Source: Putridiphycobacter sp965230485 (lineage in GTDB: Bacteria > Bacteroidota > Bacteroidia > Flavobacteriales_D > Crocinitomicaceae). From it: DNA of 64,000 nucleotides. Positions 18,094 through 26,034 of this stretch are shown one piece after another (the stretch's first letter is position 1; every line of letters starts with the position of its first letter). A program made the position numbers and the translations under genes. The stretch lies in contig CBDDLA010000001.1 of NCBI GenBank assembly GCA_965230485.1, positions 1,674,001 to 1,738,000 on the forward strand, in the 5' to 3' direction. The notes beneath the pieces were generated by a model. The model was not told the origin of the DNA, ran no database searches, and saw only the letters and a list, made by a program, of their open reading frames with translations.

Positions 18094-19338
18094 CTATTTT
18101 ATTGAATTGACGAGCTGATCCAGCCTTTCGCTTAGTGATTTTTTATCTTTTGTAGTTTTTGCTAAGTGGATAGCTTCCTTTAAATGAGCGATTTGTTTTT
18201 GTTTATCAATCGAAGCATATAAATTAGCGAGAAGTGAATGGTACAAATGATTATTTGATAAATTTATTTTTAGTGCTTCCTCTAATGCCACGTCATTTCC
18301 TTTTACCATGGCTAAAGCATAAGTTCTGTTTAATGCAGTAACTGGGGAGTACTCTTGCTGAAGCAAACGGTTGTATAGTTGTAAAATATTTTGCCATTTC
18401 TGCTTCCTGTTAATGGTAATCCTCGTATGCCAATAAGCAATTAATGCCTCAAGGTGATATTTAGATGCTTTTTGACCAGACGCAGAATAATGTAAATACT
18501 CCTCTCCTTTTTGAATCAATTCACGATCCCATTTCCCTTTATCCTGATCATCATATAATATTTGCTCACCAACACTGTTAATCCTTGCATTAAATCGGGA
18601 GGTATGGAAACAAAATAAGGCCATTAATGCATTTGATTCTGGTAAGCGTGTAGACTCGTTTTCGAGAAGCATGTATAACAACCGCATGGCCTCCAGGCAT
18701 AAATCTCTTGATATGACCTCAGAACCAGTTGTAGAATAGTACCCCTCATTAAACAAAAGATAAAGTACGAAAAGTACGTTTGACAATCTATCATTTAACT
18801 CTGCAGCGTCGGGAAATGACAGGTCGATTCGGTTCTGCCTTAATGTTTGCTTCGCCCTGAGCAGACGCTTGTTAATAGTGGTTTTATTTGAAAGCAATGC
18901 GGTTGCAATTTCATCAATTCCAAAACCGCATAGGATGCGTAAGGCAAGTGCGATTTGAGCGGTGCTTGAAATGCTAGGGTTACAAATGGCGAATAGCATT
19001 CTCAGTTGACTATCCTTAATATTTACTTCAGAAAGATCAATGTCAAATTCGCCATTTTCATCATCTTCATCAATTAAATTTTTAGCAATTTTTTCTTTAA
19101 AAATTTGCTGTCTCTTAAAATAGTCTTTGGTATTGTTTTTAGATACGGTATATAACCATGCTGTTGGATTTTTGGGAATCCCTTTTAATTTCCAGGTTTC
19201 AGCTGCCTTCAAAAAAGAGTCGCTCACTAAGTCTTCGGCTAATTCAATATGATCAAGACCAAAAGTTTTACATAGCACAGATACTATTTTACTGTATTCT
19301 GTTCTAAATAAATGTGGTATGAGCTCAGCGTTTTCCAT
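18094..19338 (-). CDS. ECF sigma factor of the ECF42 type with C-terminal TPR-like extension
   Basis: 414 residues from the ATG at 19338 (MENAELIPHLF...), the start that matches the family; an ATG at 19374 would place a strong hairpin inside the coding sequence. Sigma region 2 (FRTEYSKIVSVLCKTFG...DLVSDSFLKAAETW...PTAWLYTVSKN) and region 4 (residues about 120-165) are followed by about 250 residues of helical extension (DUF6596/TPR-like) ending in repeats such as NHLYHSLLANLYASI. ECF42 factors lack a classical anti-sigma factor, and the extension is thought to control them. The gene upstream is a YCII/DGPF protein, the standard partner of this family. Confidence 0.92.
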   Translation of the reverse strand: MENAELIPHLFRTEYSKIVSVLCKTFGLDHIELAEDLVSDSFLKAAETWKLKGIPKNPTAWLYTVSKNNTKDYFKRQQIFKEKIAKNLIDEDDENGEFDIDLSEVNIKDSQLRMLFAICNPSISSTAQIALALRILCGFGIDEIATALLSNKTTINKRLLRAKQTLRQNRIDLSFPDAAELNDRLSNVLFVLYLLFNEGYYSTTGSEVISRDLCLEAMRLLYMLLENESTRLPESNALMALFCFHTSRFNARINSVGEQILYDDQDKGKWDRELIQKGEEYLHYSASGQKASKYHLEALIAYWHTRITINRKQKWQNILQLYNRLLQQEYSPVTALNRTYALAMVKGNDVALEEALKINLSNNHLYHSLLANLYASIDKQKQIAHLKEAIHLAKTTKDKKSLSERLDQLVNSIK

Positions 19339-19344
19339 CAATAA

Positions 19345-19371
19345 AATAGGGTCTTCAATGAAGACCCTATT
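19345..19371 (-). terminator. 12-bp perfect hairpin between the DGPF gene and its sigma factor
   Basis: AATAGGGTCTTC pairs perfectly with GAAGACCCTATT around a 3-nt loop. On the transcript it is followed by TTATTG and then the sigma-factor ATG seven bases on. It could be a leaky terminator, an mRNA-stabilising stem, or a structure that limits ribosome access, any of which would make sigma levels lower than those of the DGPF protein. Confidence 0.6.
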
Positions 19372-19387
19372 CATATGAACTAAATAA

Positions 19388-19732
19388 TTACATATCGAAC
19401 ACCATCACATCTCTGATCTCTACAGTTCCGCCAATATCTAAGGTCGGACAACCTTTTGATAATGAAACGGCCTCATCTAAATCATTTGCTTTGACAATAA
19501 TATAGCCTCCAACAATTTCTTTAACCTCAGCATATGGGCCGTCTGACACTACACTATTCAGTGAAACCGTTCTTCCTTGTTTACCTAAAGCATTTGTAGC
19601 AACAAATTTGTCTTGAGCAGCTATACCGCCAATCCAATCTTGCCATACTTTTACCATGGCCTGCATTTCTTCAGGAGAGGGTGCTGGTCTGTCATTTTTT
19701 TCTGTTCTGAAAATCATCATAAATTCTTTCAT
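19388..19732 (-). CDS. YCII-related (DGPF) protein, partner of the ECF42 sigma factor
   Basis: 114 residues. YCII fold with the signature SDGPYAEVKEIVGGYIIV (residues about 63-80); the usual DGPF reads DGPY here. YCII proteins are small dimeric alpha-beta proteins. DGPF proteins are the conserved genomic neighbours and likely regulon members of ECF42 sigma factors. The gene ends 49 bp before the sigma ATG with a strong hairpin in between. Confidence 0.9.
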   Translation of the reverse strand: MKEFMMIFRTEKNDRPAPSPEEMQAMVKVWQDWIGGIAAQDKFVATNALGKQGRTVSLNSVVSDGPYAEVKEIVGGYIIVKANDLDEAVSLSKGCPTLDIGGTVEIRDVMVFDM

Positions 19733-19849
19733 AATCTATCTTTTTTAATGTTACACCCTAATGACGACTGAGTTTTTATAAATGAGACACGACCAAGGTA
19801 TTTTTTAAAAATAGTTATTAGATTCTAAAAGAAACCATGAAAATAGAAT

Positions 19850-21073
19850 CTATTTAAGAATGATTTTTTTCGTAATAGTTCCGGATCCAGTTTCAATCTT
19901 TAATAGGTATGTTCCGCTTTTAAAATTATCTAGATTAATTTTCTTTTTACCCCCGCTAAATTCTTTAAGTAATTGCCCTTTTAAATTATACAACACTAAC
20001 ATCTCGATATTTTCAAACTCATTATCAATAAAAAGCCAATCTTTTGTGGGATTTGGATAAATTTTAATCTTGGTGTTCCCATAGTCTTGATTACTTAAGG
20101 CCCCTCCATTTTTCGTATAAATAATTTTATCTCTGCTGATTGCAATACCGTTCATATCGTCAGCAAATGAAACCGAAGTAACCTCATTATTAACGGGTGT
20201 AGAATGTTCTAGCCAAAACTGTCCATTATTTAGTGATGTATAAATCTTACCATACAGACTGGATCCTATTATTTTATTAGCACCCAAAAATTCAATATCT
20301 AGGACTGGTAATACCCCGAATCCATCAAAATCCAATGAAAAAAAGGTTGCTCCACCTGTCCAAGTTCTACTAGCATTTGACTGTCCCCACATATCACCAT
20401 ATAAGAATCCATTTGTTTGATCATCCCTAAACGAAAATTTTTCTCCTAGCGTAATAGGTCCATTTGCGATTTGAATTGTATCGAAACTTGAACCAGCATT
20501 AACTGTTTTATATATTGTATTTAATTCGTCTGGATTGATTACAAAGCCAATAGCCAAGTTAATAAAACTGACAGCAAAAGAAGTAAAATTAGGATTATAA
20601 CGTTTAAGAATAGTATTAAAACTGAGCCCATAATTAATTGATCTTTTCACATACATAGTGTCATTATTAAAATAAGAAATTACTAGTGCGGAAGGACTAA
20701 CACTAAAACTTGAAGGCGTGTAAAAACTACCTGTTGCCACACTTGTCCAGGTTTGACCGCCATCATAGGTCCGTTGAATGCCATAATTAGCGGATACAAA
20801 ACCAGTGTCTTTGTTTATAAACCTAGGCGTTCGTAAGCTTGAAAATACGCCAAAATCATATTGCTGCACCCAAGAAACACCTCCATCTGTACTTTTAAAC
20901 AATAGCCCCATATCACTTGTAAGATACGCTGCATTTGGATGAGGAAAGTCTACATCTCTTGCCGATTGAATAGTTGTATCTGCTAATACCCATTGACAAT
21001 TTGCTTGCTTAGTAGATATGCTAGCAGTAAAGACTAATATAACTAGCCAAAAATTATACTTGACATACTTCAT
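19850..21073 (-). CDS. Secreted BNR/Ycf48-like propeller protein with T9SS type A sorting domain
   Basis: 407 residues: signal peptide (LVILVFTASISTKQANCQ), then beta-propeller blades with Asp-box motifs (STDGGVSW, TYDGGQTW) typical of BNR or Ycf48-like folds. The last 75 residues form a type A sorting domain (IKIYPNPTKDWLFI...GTYLLKIETGSGTITKKIILK). It is therefore carried by T9SS to the cell surface or medium. No glycosidase residues can be assigned. Its own -7 box lies at 21089-21096. Transcribed in the same direction as the AraC gene upstream. Confidence 0.85.
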   Translation of the reverse strand: MKYVKYNFWLVILVFTASISTKQANCQWVLADTTIQSARDVDFPHPNAAYLTSDMGLLFKSTDGGVSWVQQYDFGVFSSLRTPRFINKDTGFVSANYGIQRTYDGGQTWTSVATGSFYTPSSFSVSPSALVISYFNNDTMYVKRSINYGLSFNTILKRYNPNFTSFAVSFINLAIGFVINPDELNTIYKTVNAGSSFDTIQIANGPITLGEKFSFRDDQTNGFLYGDMWGQSNASRTWTGGATFFSLDFDGFGVLPVLDIEFLGANKIIGSSLYGKIYTSLNNGQFWLEHSTPVNNEVTSVSFADDMNGIAISRDKIIYTKNGGALSNQDYGNTKIKIYPNPTKDWLFIDNEFENIEMLVLYNLKGQLLKEFSGGKKKINLDNFKSGTYLLKIETGSGTITKKIILK

Positions 21074-21088
21074 ATAAGTTGTTTATGG

Positions 21089-21096
21089 CAAACTTA
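21089..21096 (-). promoter_or_regulatory. -7 box of the T9SS propeller gene
   Basis: TAAGTTTG on the minus strand fits TAnnTTTG, 16 bp upstream of the ATG at 21073. Confidence 0.5.
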
Positions 21097-21134
21097 GTGC
21101 AAGATTGATAAATAATGATGTACATTATTGCACA

Positions 21135-21956
21135 TTAGATGTACATTTTCATTTTTTTGCGATAGTCTGAAGGTGAACAGTTCTCCAGTTTTCGAAAGAA
21201 ATGGTAAAAATGTGCTGAATCAGTGAAATTAAGGTATACGCCTATTTCTTTAACGCTTAAATCAGAATGAAAAAGCAATCTTTTTGCTTCTAAAATTAAC
21301 CTATTCTGAATGAGTTTACTTACTGTTTTTCCAGTTGTTTTCTTAATATCTTTATTTAAAGTATTTACACTTAGATTTAATCTTTCAGCATAAAAACCAG
21401 TAGATCTTTCAGAACAATAATATTTTTCAAGCAATACATAGAATGATTTATAAAGACTATTCTCAGTCAATTTAATCAGATCTTTTGTCTGATTTTGATA
21501 AACATATTGCTTTAGTCTTACCAGAAGAAGATGAACTAAAGCTACCACAACATTATTTTTTAAAGTGTGGTCTGATTTTAACTCATTTTCAATTTGTTGA
21601 ATTAATTCAACCTGACTGTCAAATGCTTTAACGTCGAGGTTTATCTCTTCAAATTCAATTAAAAAAGCATAGTTTGTTTTTAGGATTTGATTCTGAAAAA
21701 AATCATTTTTAACCATCAAAACATATCCAAACGAATCAATTGCCCTATTAACATAATGTACCTTATTTGATACCACATTATAAACACTGTTTGCTTTAAT
21801 AGTGTAGGTAACAAAATCAATTAAATGATCTCCACCACCATTTTTAAAAAAGAAAAATTCATTGTAATTGTGTCTATGAGCTTCTTCCGTGGTATAGGCA
21901 GACTTAGGTGTTATCCTTAACACTTTAATTGGTACATCTAAATTGTCCTGGTTCAT
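21135..21956 (-). CDS. AraC family transcriptional regulator
   Basis: 273 residues from the ATG at 21956 (an upstream start at 21983 would add nine residues). The N-terminal part is a cupin-like sensor: HRHNYNEFFFFKNGGGDHLIDF matches AraC_binding. The C-terminal 100 residues hold two helix-turn-helix motifs: AERLNLSVNTLNKDIKKTTGKTVSKLI and KEIGVYLNFTDSAHFYHFFRK, ending in the family motif SPSDYRKK. The sensed ligand is unknown. It lies 61 bp upstream of the T9SS propeller gene, which has its own -7 box, so regulation of that gene is possible but not shown. Confidence 0.9.
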   Translation of the reverse strand: MNQDNLDVPIKVLRITPKSAYTTEEAHRHNYNEFFFFKNGGGDHLIDFVTYTIKANSVYNVVSNKVHYVNRAIDSFGYVLMVKNDFFQNQILKTNYAFLIEFEEINLDVKAFDSQVELIQQIENELKSDHTLKNNVVVALVHLLLVRLKQYVYQNQTKDLIKLTENSLYKSFYVLLEKYYCSERSTGFYAERLNLSVNTLNKDIKKTTGKTVSKLIQNRLILEAKRLLFHSDLSVKEIGVYLNFTDSAHFYHFFRKLENCSPSDYRKKMKMYI

Positions 21957-22088
21957 TATAAATTGATTTATAAACCCAACCAAAAAAGGGTTATTTATAA
22001 CTAAACGACAAATCTTACCTAAAAGTTTATAACGACCCTATTTGTAATTTTTTATTTGAACCTTATACTAGGCTAATAACCCAAAAAT

Positions 22089-23558
22089 CTATAAGTTCTT
22101 GATAAAATTACTGTATGGATCTTTAAACTGATAACCATCAGCAACACTATCCTTACTCAATTTTTTGAATTCTACTAAAGCCCATAATACGAACTCTTTC
22201 CAAAAGTTCTCATCCTCTTTTGAGACTTTGGGTACATATTTTTTAAGCAAATCATTTAGCGGTGTTACTGCATCAATAGTGGCACTGTATTCTCCATCAG
22301 ATATATCATTTAATAATTGAAACCCCGACTCTGTGAAAAACCATTCTAATAAGGAGGTATAAGGTGTACGCTCATCTTCTTTCTCTAATTTTTTTACTTC
22401 AGGAAAATACTTTACAAACAACGATTTAATGGCGTCTCCAATTAAAAACATGGCTACGTTTTCAGCGCCTTCTTGCTCTCCCTCGTAAACCAACTCAACT
22501 TTTCCGGTAATAGACGGAATTACCCCTACAAAATCACTCAACCTGACGGTTGTTTTATTATCTCCCTGTTGCAGTGCCCGTCGCTCAGCTGTACTATATA
22601 GGTTTTCATAAGCGGTAATACTCATTCTGGCACTCACCCCGCTTTTCGCATCAATATATTCACTATCTCTGGCTTCGAAACTAATTTGTTCTAATAAATC
22701 TTTAGCTAAATTAGGAACATACACACTTTCACTTTGTTCGGTATCAAATTTGGCTTCTTGCTCAGTTATGGTTCTTGCAATTTCAATATCAAGTGGGTAA
22801 TGCGTTAAAATCTGAGAGCCAATTCTATCTTTTAATGGAGTCACAATACTGCCTCTGTTGGTATAATCTTCAGGATTTGCAGTAAAAACAAACTGCATAT
22901 CTAACGGCATTCTCACCTTAAAACCTCTGATTTGAATATCACCCTCTTGCAAAATATTAAATAAAGCCACTTGAATTCTGGCCTGTAGGTCAGGTAATTC
23001 ATTAATGACAAAAATACAACGGTTAGCTCTTGGAATCATGCCAAAATGAATAACCCGATCATCAGCATAACTTAGTTTTAAATTAGCTGCTTTTATAGGA
23101 TCAATGTCTCCAATAATATCTGCCACAGTTACATCAGGTGTAGCTAATTTTTCAAAGAAGCGGTCATCTCTATGTAACCATGAAATAGGTGTTTGATCTC
23201 CCTTTTCAGCTATTAAATCAACAGCAAATCTAGAAATTGGGTTAAAAGGGTCATCATTAATCTCTGATCCTGCTACTATTGGTATGTATTCATCTAATAA
23301 TTCAACCATTTTACGGGCTAACCTGGTTTTGGCTTGCCCTCTGAGTCCTAATAAATTAATATTATGCCTCGATAAAATAGCCCTTTCTAGCTCCGGAATG
23401 ACAGAATTTTCAAACCCATGGACACCTTCAAACGTTGGTGTATTGGATTGCAGTTTTGTCTTTAAATTATCCCTTAATTCATCTTTAATTGATTTGCTTT
23501 GGTATTTTGCTTTTTTTAGTTCGCCAAGTGTTTTAATGTCAGTTGTTTTCATATTCAA
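22089..23558 (-). CDS. AAA+ ATPase of the MoxR/ChlI-like type, partner of the VWA protein
   Basis: 489 residues. Walker A GLRGQAKT at 71-78 has Ala where the second Gly normally precedes Lys. Walker B region IFVINEL (182-188) has Asn186 in place of Asp but keeps Glu187. Sensor 1 FTANPED is near 226-232, and Arg245 in PLKDRIG is the likely arginine finger. In MoxR and magnesium-chelatase systems, such ATPases work with a VWA protein to remodel or insert cofactors into a client. The VWA gene lies 20 bp upstream on the same strand. It is often annotated as magnesium chelatase, but there is no chlorophyll pathway here; the client is unknown. Confidence 0.85.
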   Translation of the reverse strand: MNMKTTDIKTLGELKKAKYQSKSIKDELRDNLKTKLQSNTPTFEGVHGFENSVIPELERAILSRHNINLLGLRGQAKTRLARKMVELLDEYIPIVAGSEINDDPFNPISRFAVDLIAEKGDQTPISWLHRDDRFFEKLATPDVTVADIIGDIDPIKAANLKLSYADDRVIHFGMIPRANRCIFVINELPDLQARIQVALFNILQEGDIQIRGFKVRMPLDMQFVFTANPEDYTNRGSIVTPLKDRIGSQILTHYPLDIEIARTITEQEAKFDTEQSESVYVPNLAKDLLEQISFEARDSEYIDAKSGVSARMSITAYENLYSTAERRALQQGDNKTTVRLSDFVGVIPSITGKVELVYEGEQEGAENVAMFLIGDAIKSLFVKYFPEVKKLEKEDERTPYTSLLEWFFTESGFQLLNDISDGEYSATIDAVTPLNDLLKKYVPKVSKEDENFWKEFVLWALVEFKKLSKDSVADGYQFKDPYSNFIKNL

Positions 23559-23578
23559 ATGTGGTAATTGCCTTTGTT

Positions 23579-24688
23579 TTATTTAATTCTTTTTTTTCTA
23601 TTGTTTTCGTAATCTTCAAAAATCATTTCTCCTAACCCCTTCAGTCCGGTATAAAATGCTTTACCTTGATTGGCTTCGGTGAAGTGTTGAACAAATTGCT
23701 GCAGGTATGGATCTGAAGCAATCATAAATGTAGTGATGGGAATATGTAATTTTCTGGCCTGAGCGGCCTGATTATAGCATTTATCAACTATATATTCATC
23801 CAAGCCGAAACTATTCTTATAATAGTCTCCGTTCTTTTCACGAATACAACTCGGTTTCCCATCCGTAATCATGAAAATTTGCTTATTAGTATTTCGTTTT
23901 CTGCGCAGAATATCCATTGCTAATTTTAAGCCCGCAACGGTATTGGTGTGGTATGGTCCTACTTTCAAATAAGGTAAATCCCGGATTGGAATCGTCCAGG
24001 CATCATTGCCAAACACCAAAATATCTAATGTATCCTTTGGGTAACGTGTGGTGATGAGCTCAGCTAATGCCATGGCCACCTTTTTGGCTGGAGTAATCCT
24101 ATCCTCACCATATAAAATCATGCTGTGGCTAATATCAATCATTAACACAGTGCTCATTTGAGCTTTAAACTGCGTCTCTTCTACCACTAAGTCATTTTCT
24201 GTTAAGTTAAACCCACCATCAATACCATTATTGACCTGAGCATTTTTAATGCTTTCCGTTAATGAGATTTTATCCAACCCATCACCAAACTTATACTCTC
24301 TTAATTGGCCTGTATGTTCATCTCCTTCTCCTCTGCTCTTACTCTTATGGTTACCGCTCGCCGATTTCTTTATTTTTCCAAAAATCTGATCAAGTGCATT
24401 TTGTCTAATAGCACGCTCCGTTTTAGCTGTAATTCCAAACCCTTCTCCCCCTCCATCTTTAACTTCTTCTCTGATGTATCCCTTCTTTTTGAGGTCTTCG
24501 ATAAAATCTTCAATGGTATACTCTGGAGTAGTTAGCTTATATTCTGCATCTAATTCTCTCAGCCAATCAATGGCCTCATCAAAGTCACCAGAGGTATGTG
24601 TAATGAGCTCTTTAAAAATATCGAATAATTTGTCAAACGGAGACTGGTATGGTTTTTCGTATGTTTTAAAATAAAATCCGTTTTTCAT
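23579..24688 (-). CDS. VWA-domain protein paired with the AAA+ ATPase
   Basis: 369 residues. A helical N-terminal part (about 1-170) includes a Lys/Gly-rich linker (KKSASGNHKSKSRGEG). The VWA domain follows, with MIDAS motif DISHS at 185-189 and a downstream FMITDGKPS. No signal peptide, so cytoplasmic. VWA proteins of this layout bind metal and act as adaptors for MoxR-type AAA+ proteins. Adjacent to and upstream of the ATPase gene, in the same operon. Confidence 0.88.
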   Translation of the reverse strand: MKNGFYFKTYEKPYQSPFDKLFDIFKELITHTSGDFDEAIDWLRELDAEYKLTTPEYTIEDFIEDLKKKGYIREEVKDGGGEGFGITAKTERAIRQNALDQIFGKIKKSASGNHKSKSRGEGDEHTGQLREYKFGDGLDKISLTESIKNAQVNNGIDGGFNLTENDLVVEETQFKAQMSTVLMIDISHSMILYGEDRITPAKKVAMALAELITTRYPKDTLDILVFGNDAWTIPIRDLPYLKVGPYHTNTVAGLKLAMDILRRKRNTNKQIFMITDGKPSCIREKNGDYYKNSFGLDEYIVDKCYNQAAQARKLHIPITTFMIASDPYLQQFVQHFTEANQGKAFYTGLKGLGEMIFEDYENNRKKRIK

Positions 24689-24752
24689 GAATCTGTAGTT
24701 ACTTAATTAATGGTCTCATTGAACTCGCAATTTAAAGCTGTTTCTTTGAGTG

Positions 24753-24810
24753 AAAAAACTCCTGCTTGTTTCATATGTCAATTTATGACTTCTAAAGTTA
24801 GGAGTTTTTA
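24753..24810 (-). terminator. Hairpin terminator candidate after the UbiA gene
   Basis: AAAAACTCCT (24754-24763) pairs with AGGAGTTTTT (24800-24809); the 36-nt loop contains a smaller TCATA/TATGA stem. On the minus strand the stem ends in a T run. It lies in the 321-bp gap between the UbiA and VWA genes, which otherwise holds only the repeat at 24870-24939. Confidence 0.5.
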
Positions 24811-24869
24811 CTCACTAAATAAGAATTGAAAAAACAGAATTTCGTTAAAATAACATAAGTTAATGTTGT

Positions 24870-24939
24870 CGCCCGGAACCAGTCTCGATACAATTTTCCT
24901 TTTCCGCTATAGCTACAAGGTAAAACCACTCGACCTGAC
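24870..24939. repeat. REP-like intergenic palindromic element
   Basis: A 70-bp GC-richer segment in an AT-rich gap, centred on GCTATAGC (24906-24913), with imperfect arms (TTTTCCTTTTCC against ACAAGGTAAAA) and outer TCTCGA / CTCGACC blocks. It resembles a class of dispersed hairpin repeats I have seen in Bacteroidota genomes. A further short pairing links AACCACT at its end with AGTGGTT near 24962. Only one copy is visible in this window. Confidence 0.4.
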
Positions 24940-25009
24940 AAATACTGATTAATTTACACGAAGTGGTTACGTGAAATTAGAAATTAATGTGCAATACGGG
25001 TTGAGATAA

Positions 25010-26032
25010 TCACAAAAATAAAGGCACTAACAGGCCAAAGACCATGGCTAATTTTAAAAATAATGATGCCTTTTTGTAGGATTTAATTTGATGCTTTCTA
25101 AATGTGAAATATGCCGATATGGTCAATAATATGAGAGAAGAAGCTAAAAGAAAAATAAATAAGTTTAAATTAATGGGACTCTTCAAGGTTTGAATTGAGA
25201 ACAGTATTTCCATCACTATTTGAGCAATATAATACAGAAACAAACCGCCAAAAACTAGAACCAGGGCATATAGAACAAAGACTAAACGTCTGGTTTTTTT
25301 GATACCAAAACGGATTGGAAAAGTTTTTGCTCCCAATTTTAAATCTCCTCTCACATCAATGACATCCTTAACCAATTCCCTTATTAAGTTCATTAAAAAT
25401 GCCATTAAGCCAGTAAACAAAATCACCATAAAAAAATACTGTTTTTCAGCTAAAACTAAAAATACCTCCGGATTGGAGAAATTAGGCGAAATAGTCAGGT
25501 TAAATAACACCACTGAGATGGGTACAAACCCAGTAAAAGCAGCAACTAGTAAATTCCCTGTAAATGGCTGGCGTTTAAAATAAGTAGAATAAAACCAAAG
25601 CATGTTAATGGTAATGAATGCCACAATTGGAATCCACAACCCTTTAACCAGGTATCCTAAATACAGAGCTATACCAAAACCAACCAAATTAAATAGCCAA
25701 TGCCACACCATGGCCCAACGCCTTTTAATATGCACCCCAACGATTAATCTATCAGGTTTATTAACTCGATCCGCCCTAACATCAAAATAATCATTTATAA
25801 TATTGGCCGCAGCCGCGAAAAGAATGGCAAGTGATAATAACAATATAAATTCAAAAGAAAATACATGACTAAATACTGATAAAGTATCAGGAATTGAGAC
25901 GCTCTTTTCAAGTAAGTTTGACCCCATCACCATGTACTTACATAAGAAGTACTGCACAATAATCATGGTCAAGGCAATTACAAGCAAATTTAACGCGCGC
26001 ACTAACCTAAGAAATTGAAAAAAGAGATTCAT
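25010..26032 (-). CDS. UbiA family prenyltransferase
   Basis: 340 residues with about eight or nine membrane segments. Both Asp-rich motifs are present: NIINDYFDVRADRVNKP (residues about 87-103) for Mg-diphosphate, and KDVIDVRGDLKLGAKT near 225. The enzyme transfers a prenyl chain to an acceptor in the cytoplasmic membrane. Bacteroidota homologues are often called geranylgeranylglycerol-phosphate geranylgeranyltransferase or menaquinone-type; I cannot decide the acceptor. The start is 2 bp after the stop of the PorE-like gene, so the two are co-transcribed. Confidence 0.88.
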   Translation of the reverse strand: MNLFFQFLRLVRALNLLVIALTMIIVQYFLCKYMVMGSNLLEKSVSIPDTLSVFSHVFSFEFILLLSLAILFAAAANIINDYFDVRADRVNKPDRLIVGVHIKRRWAMVWHWLFNLVGFGIALYLGYLVKGLWIPIVAFITINMLWFYSTYFKRQPFTGNLLVAAFTGFVPISVVLFNLTISPNFSNPEVFLVLAEKQYFFMVILFTGLMAFLMNLIRELVKDVIDVRGDLKLGAKTFPIRFGIKKTRRLVFVLYALVLVFGGLFLYYIAQIVMEILFSIQTLKSPINLNLFIFLLASSLILLTISAYFTFRKHQIKSYKKASLFLKLAMVFGLLVPLFL

Positions 26033-26034
26033 AT

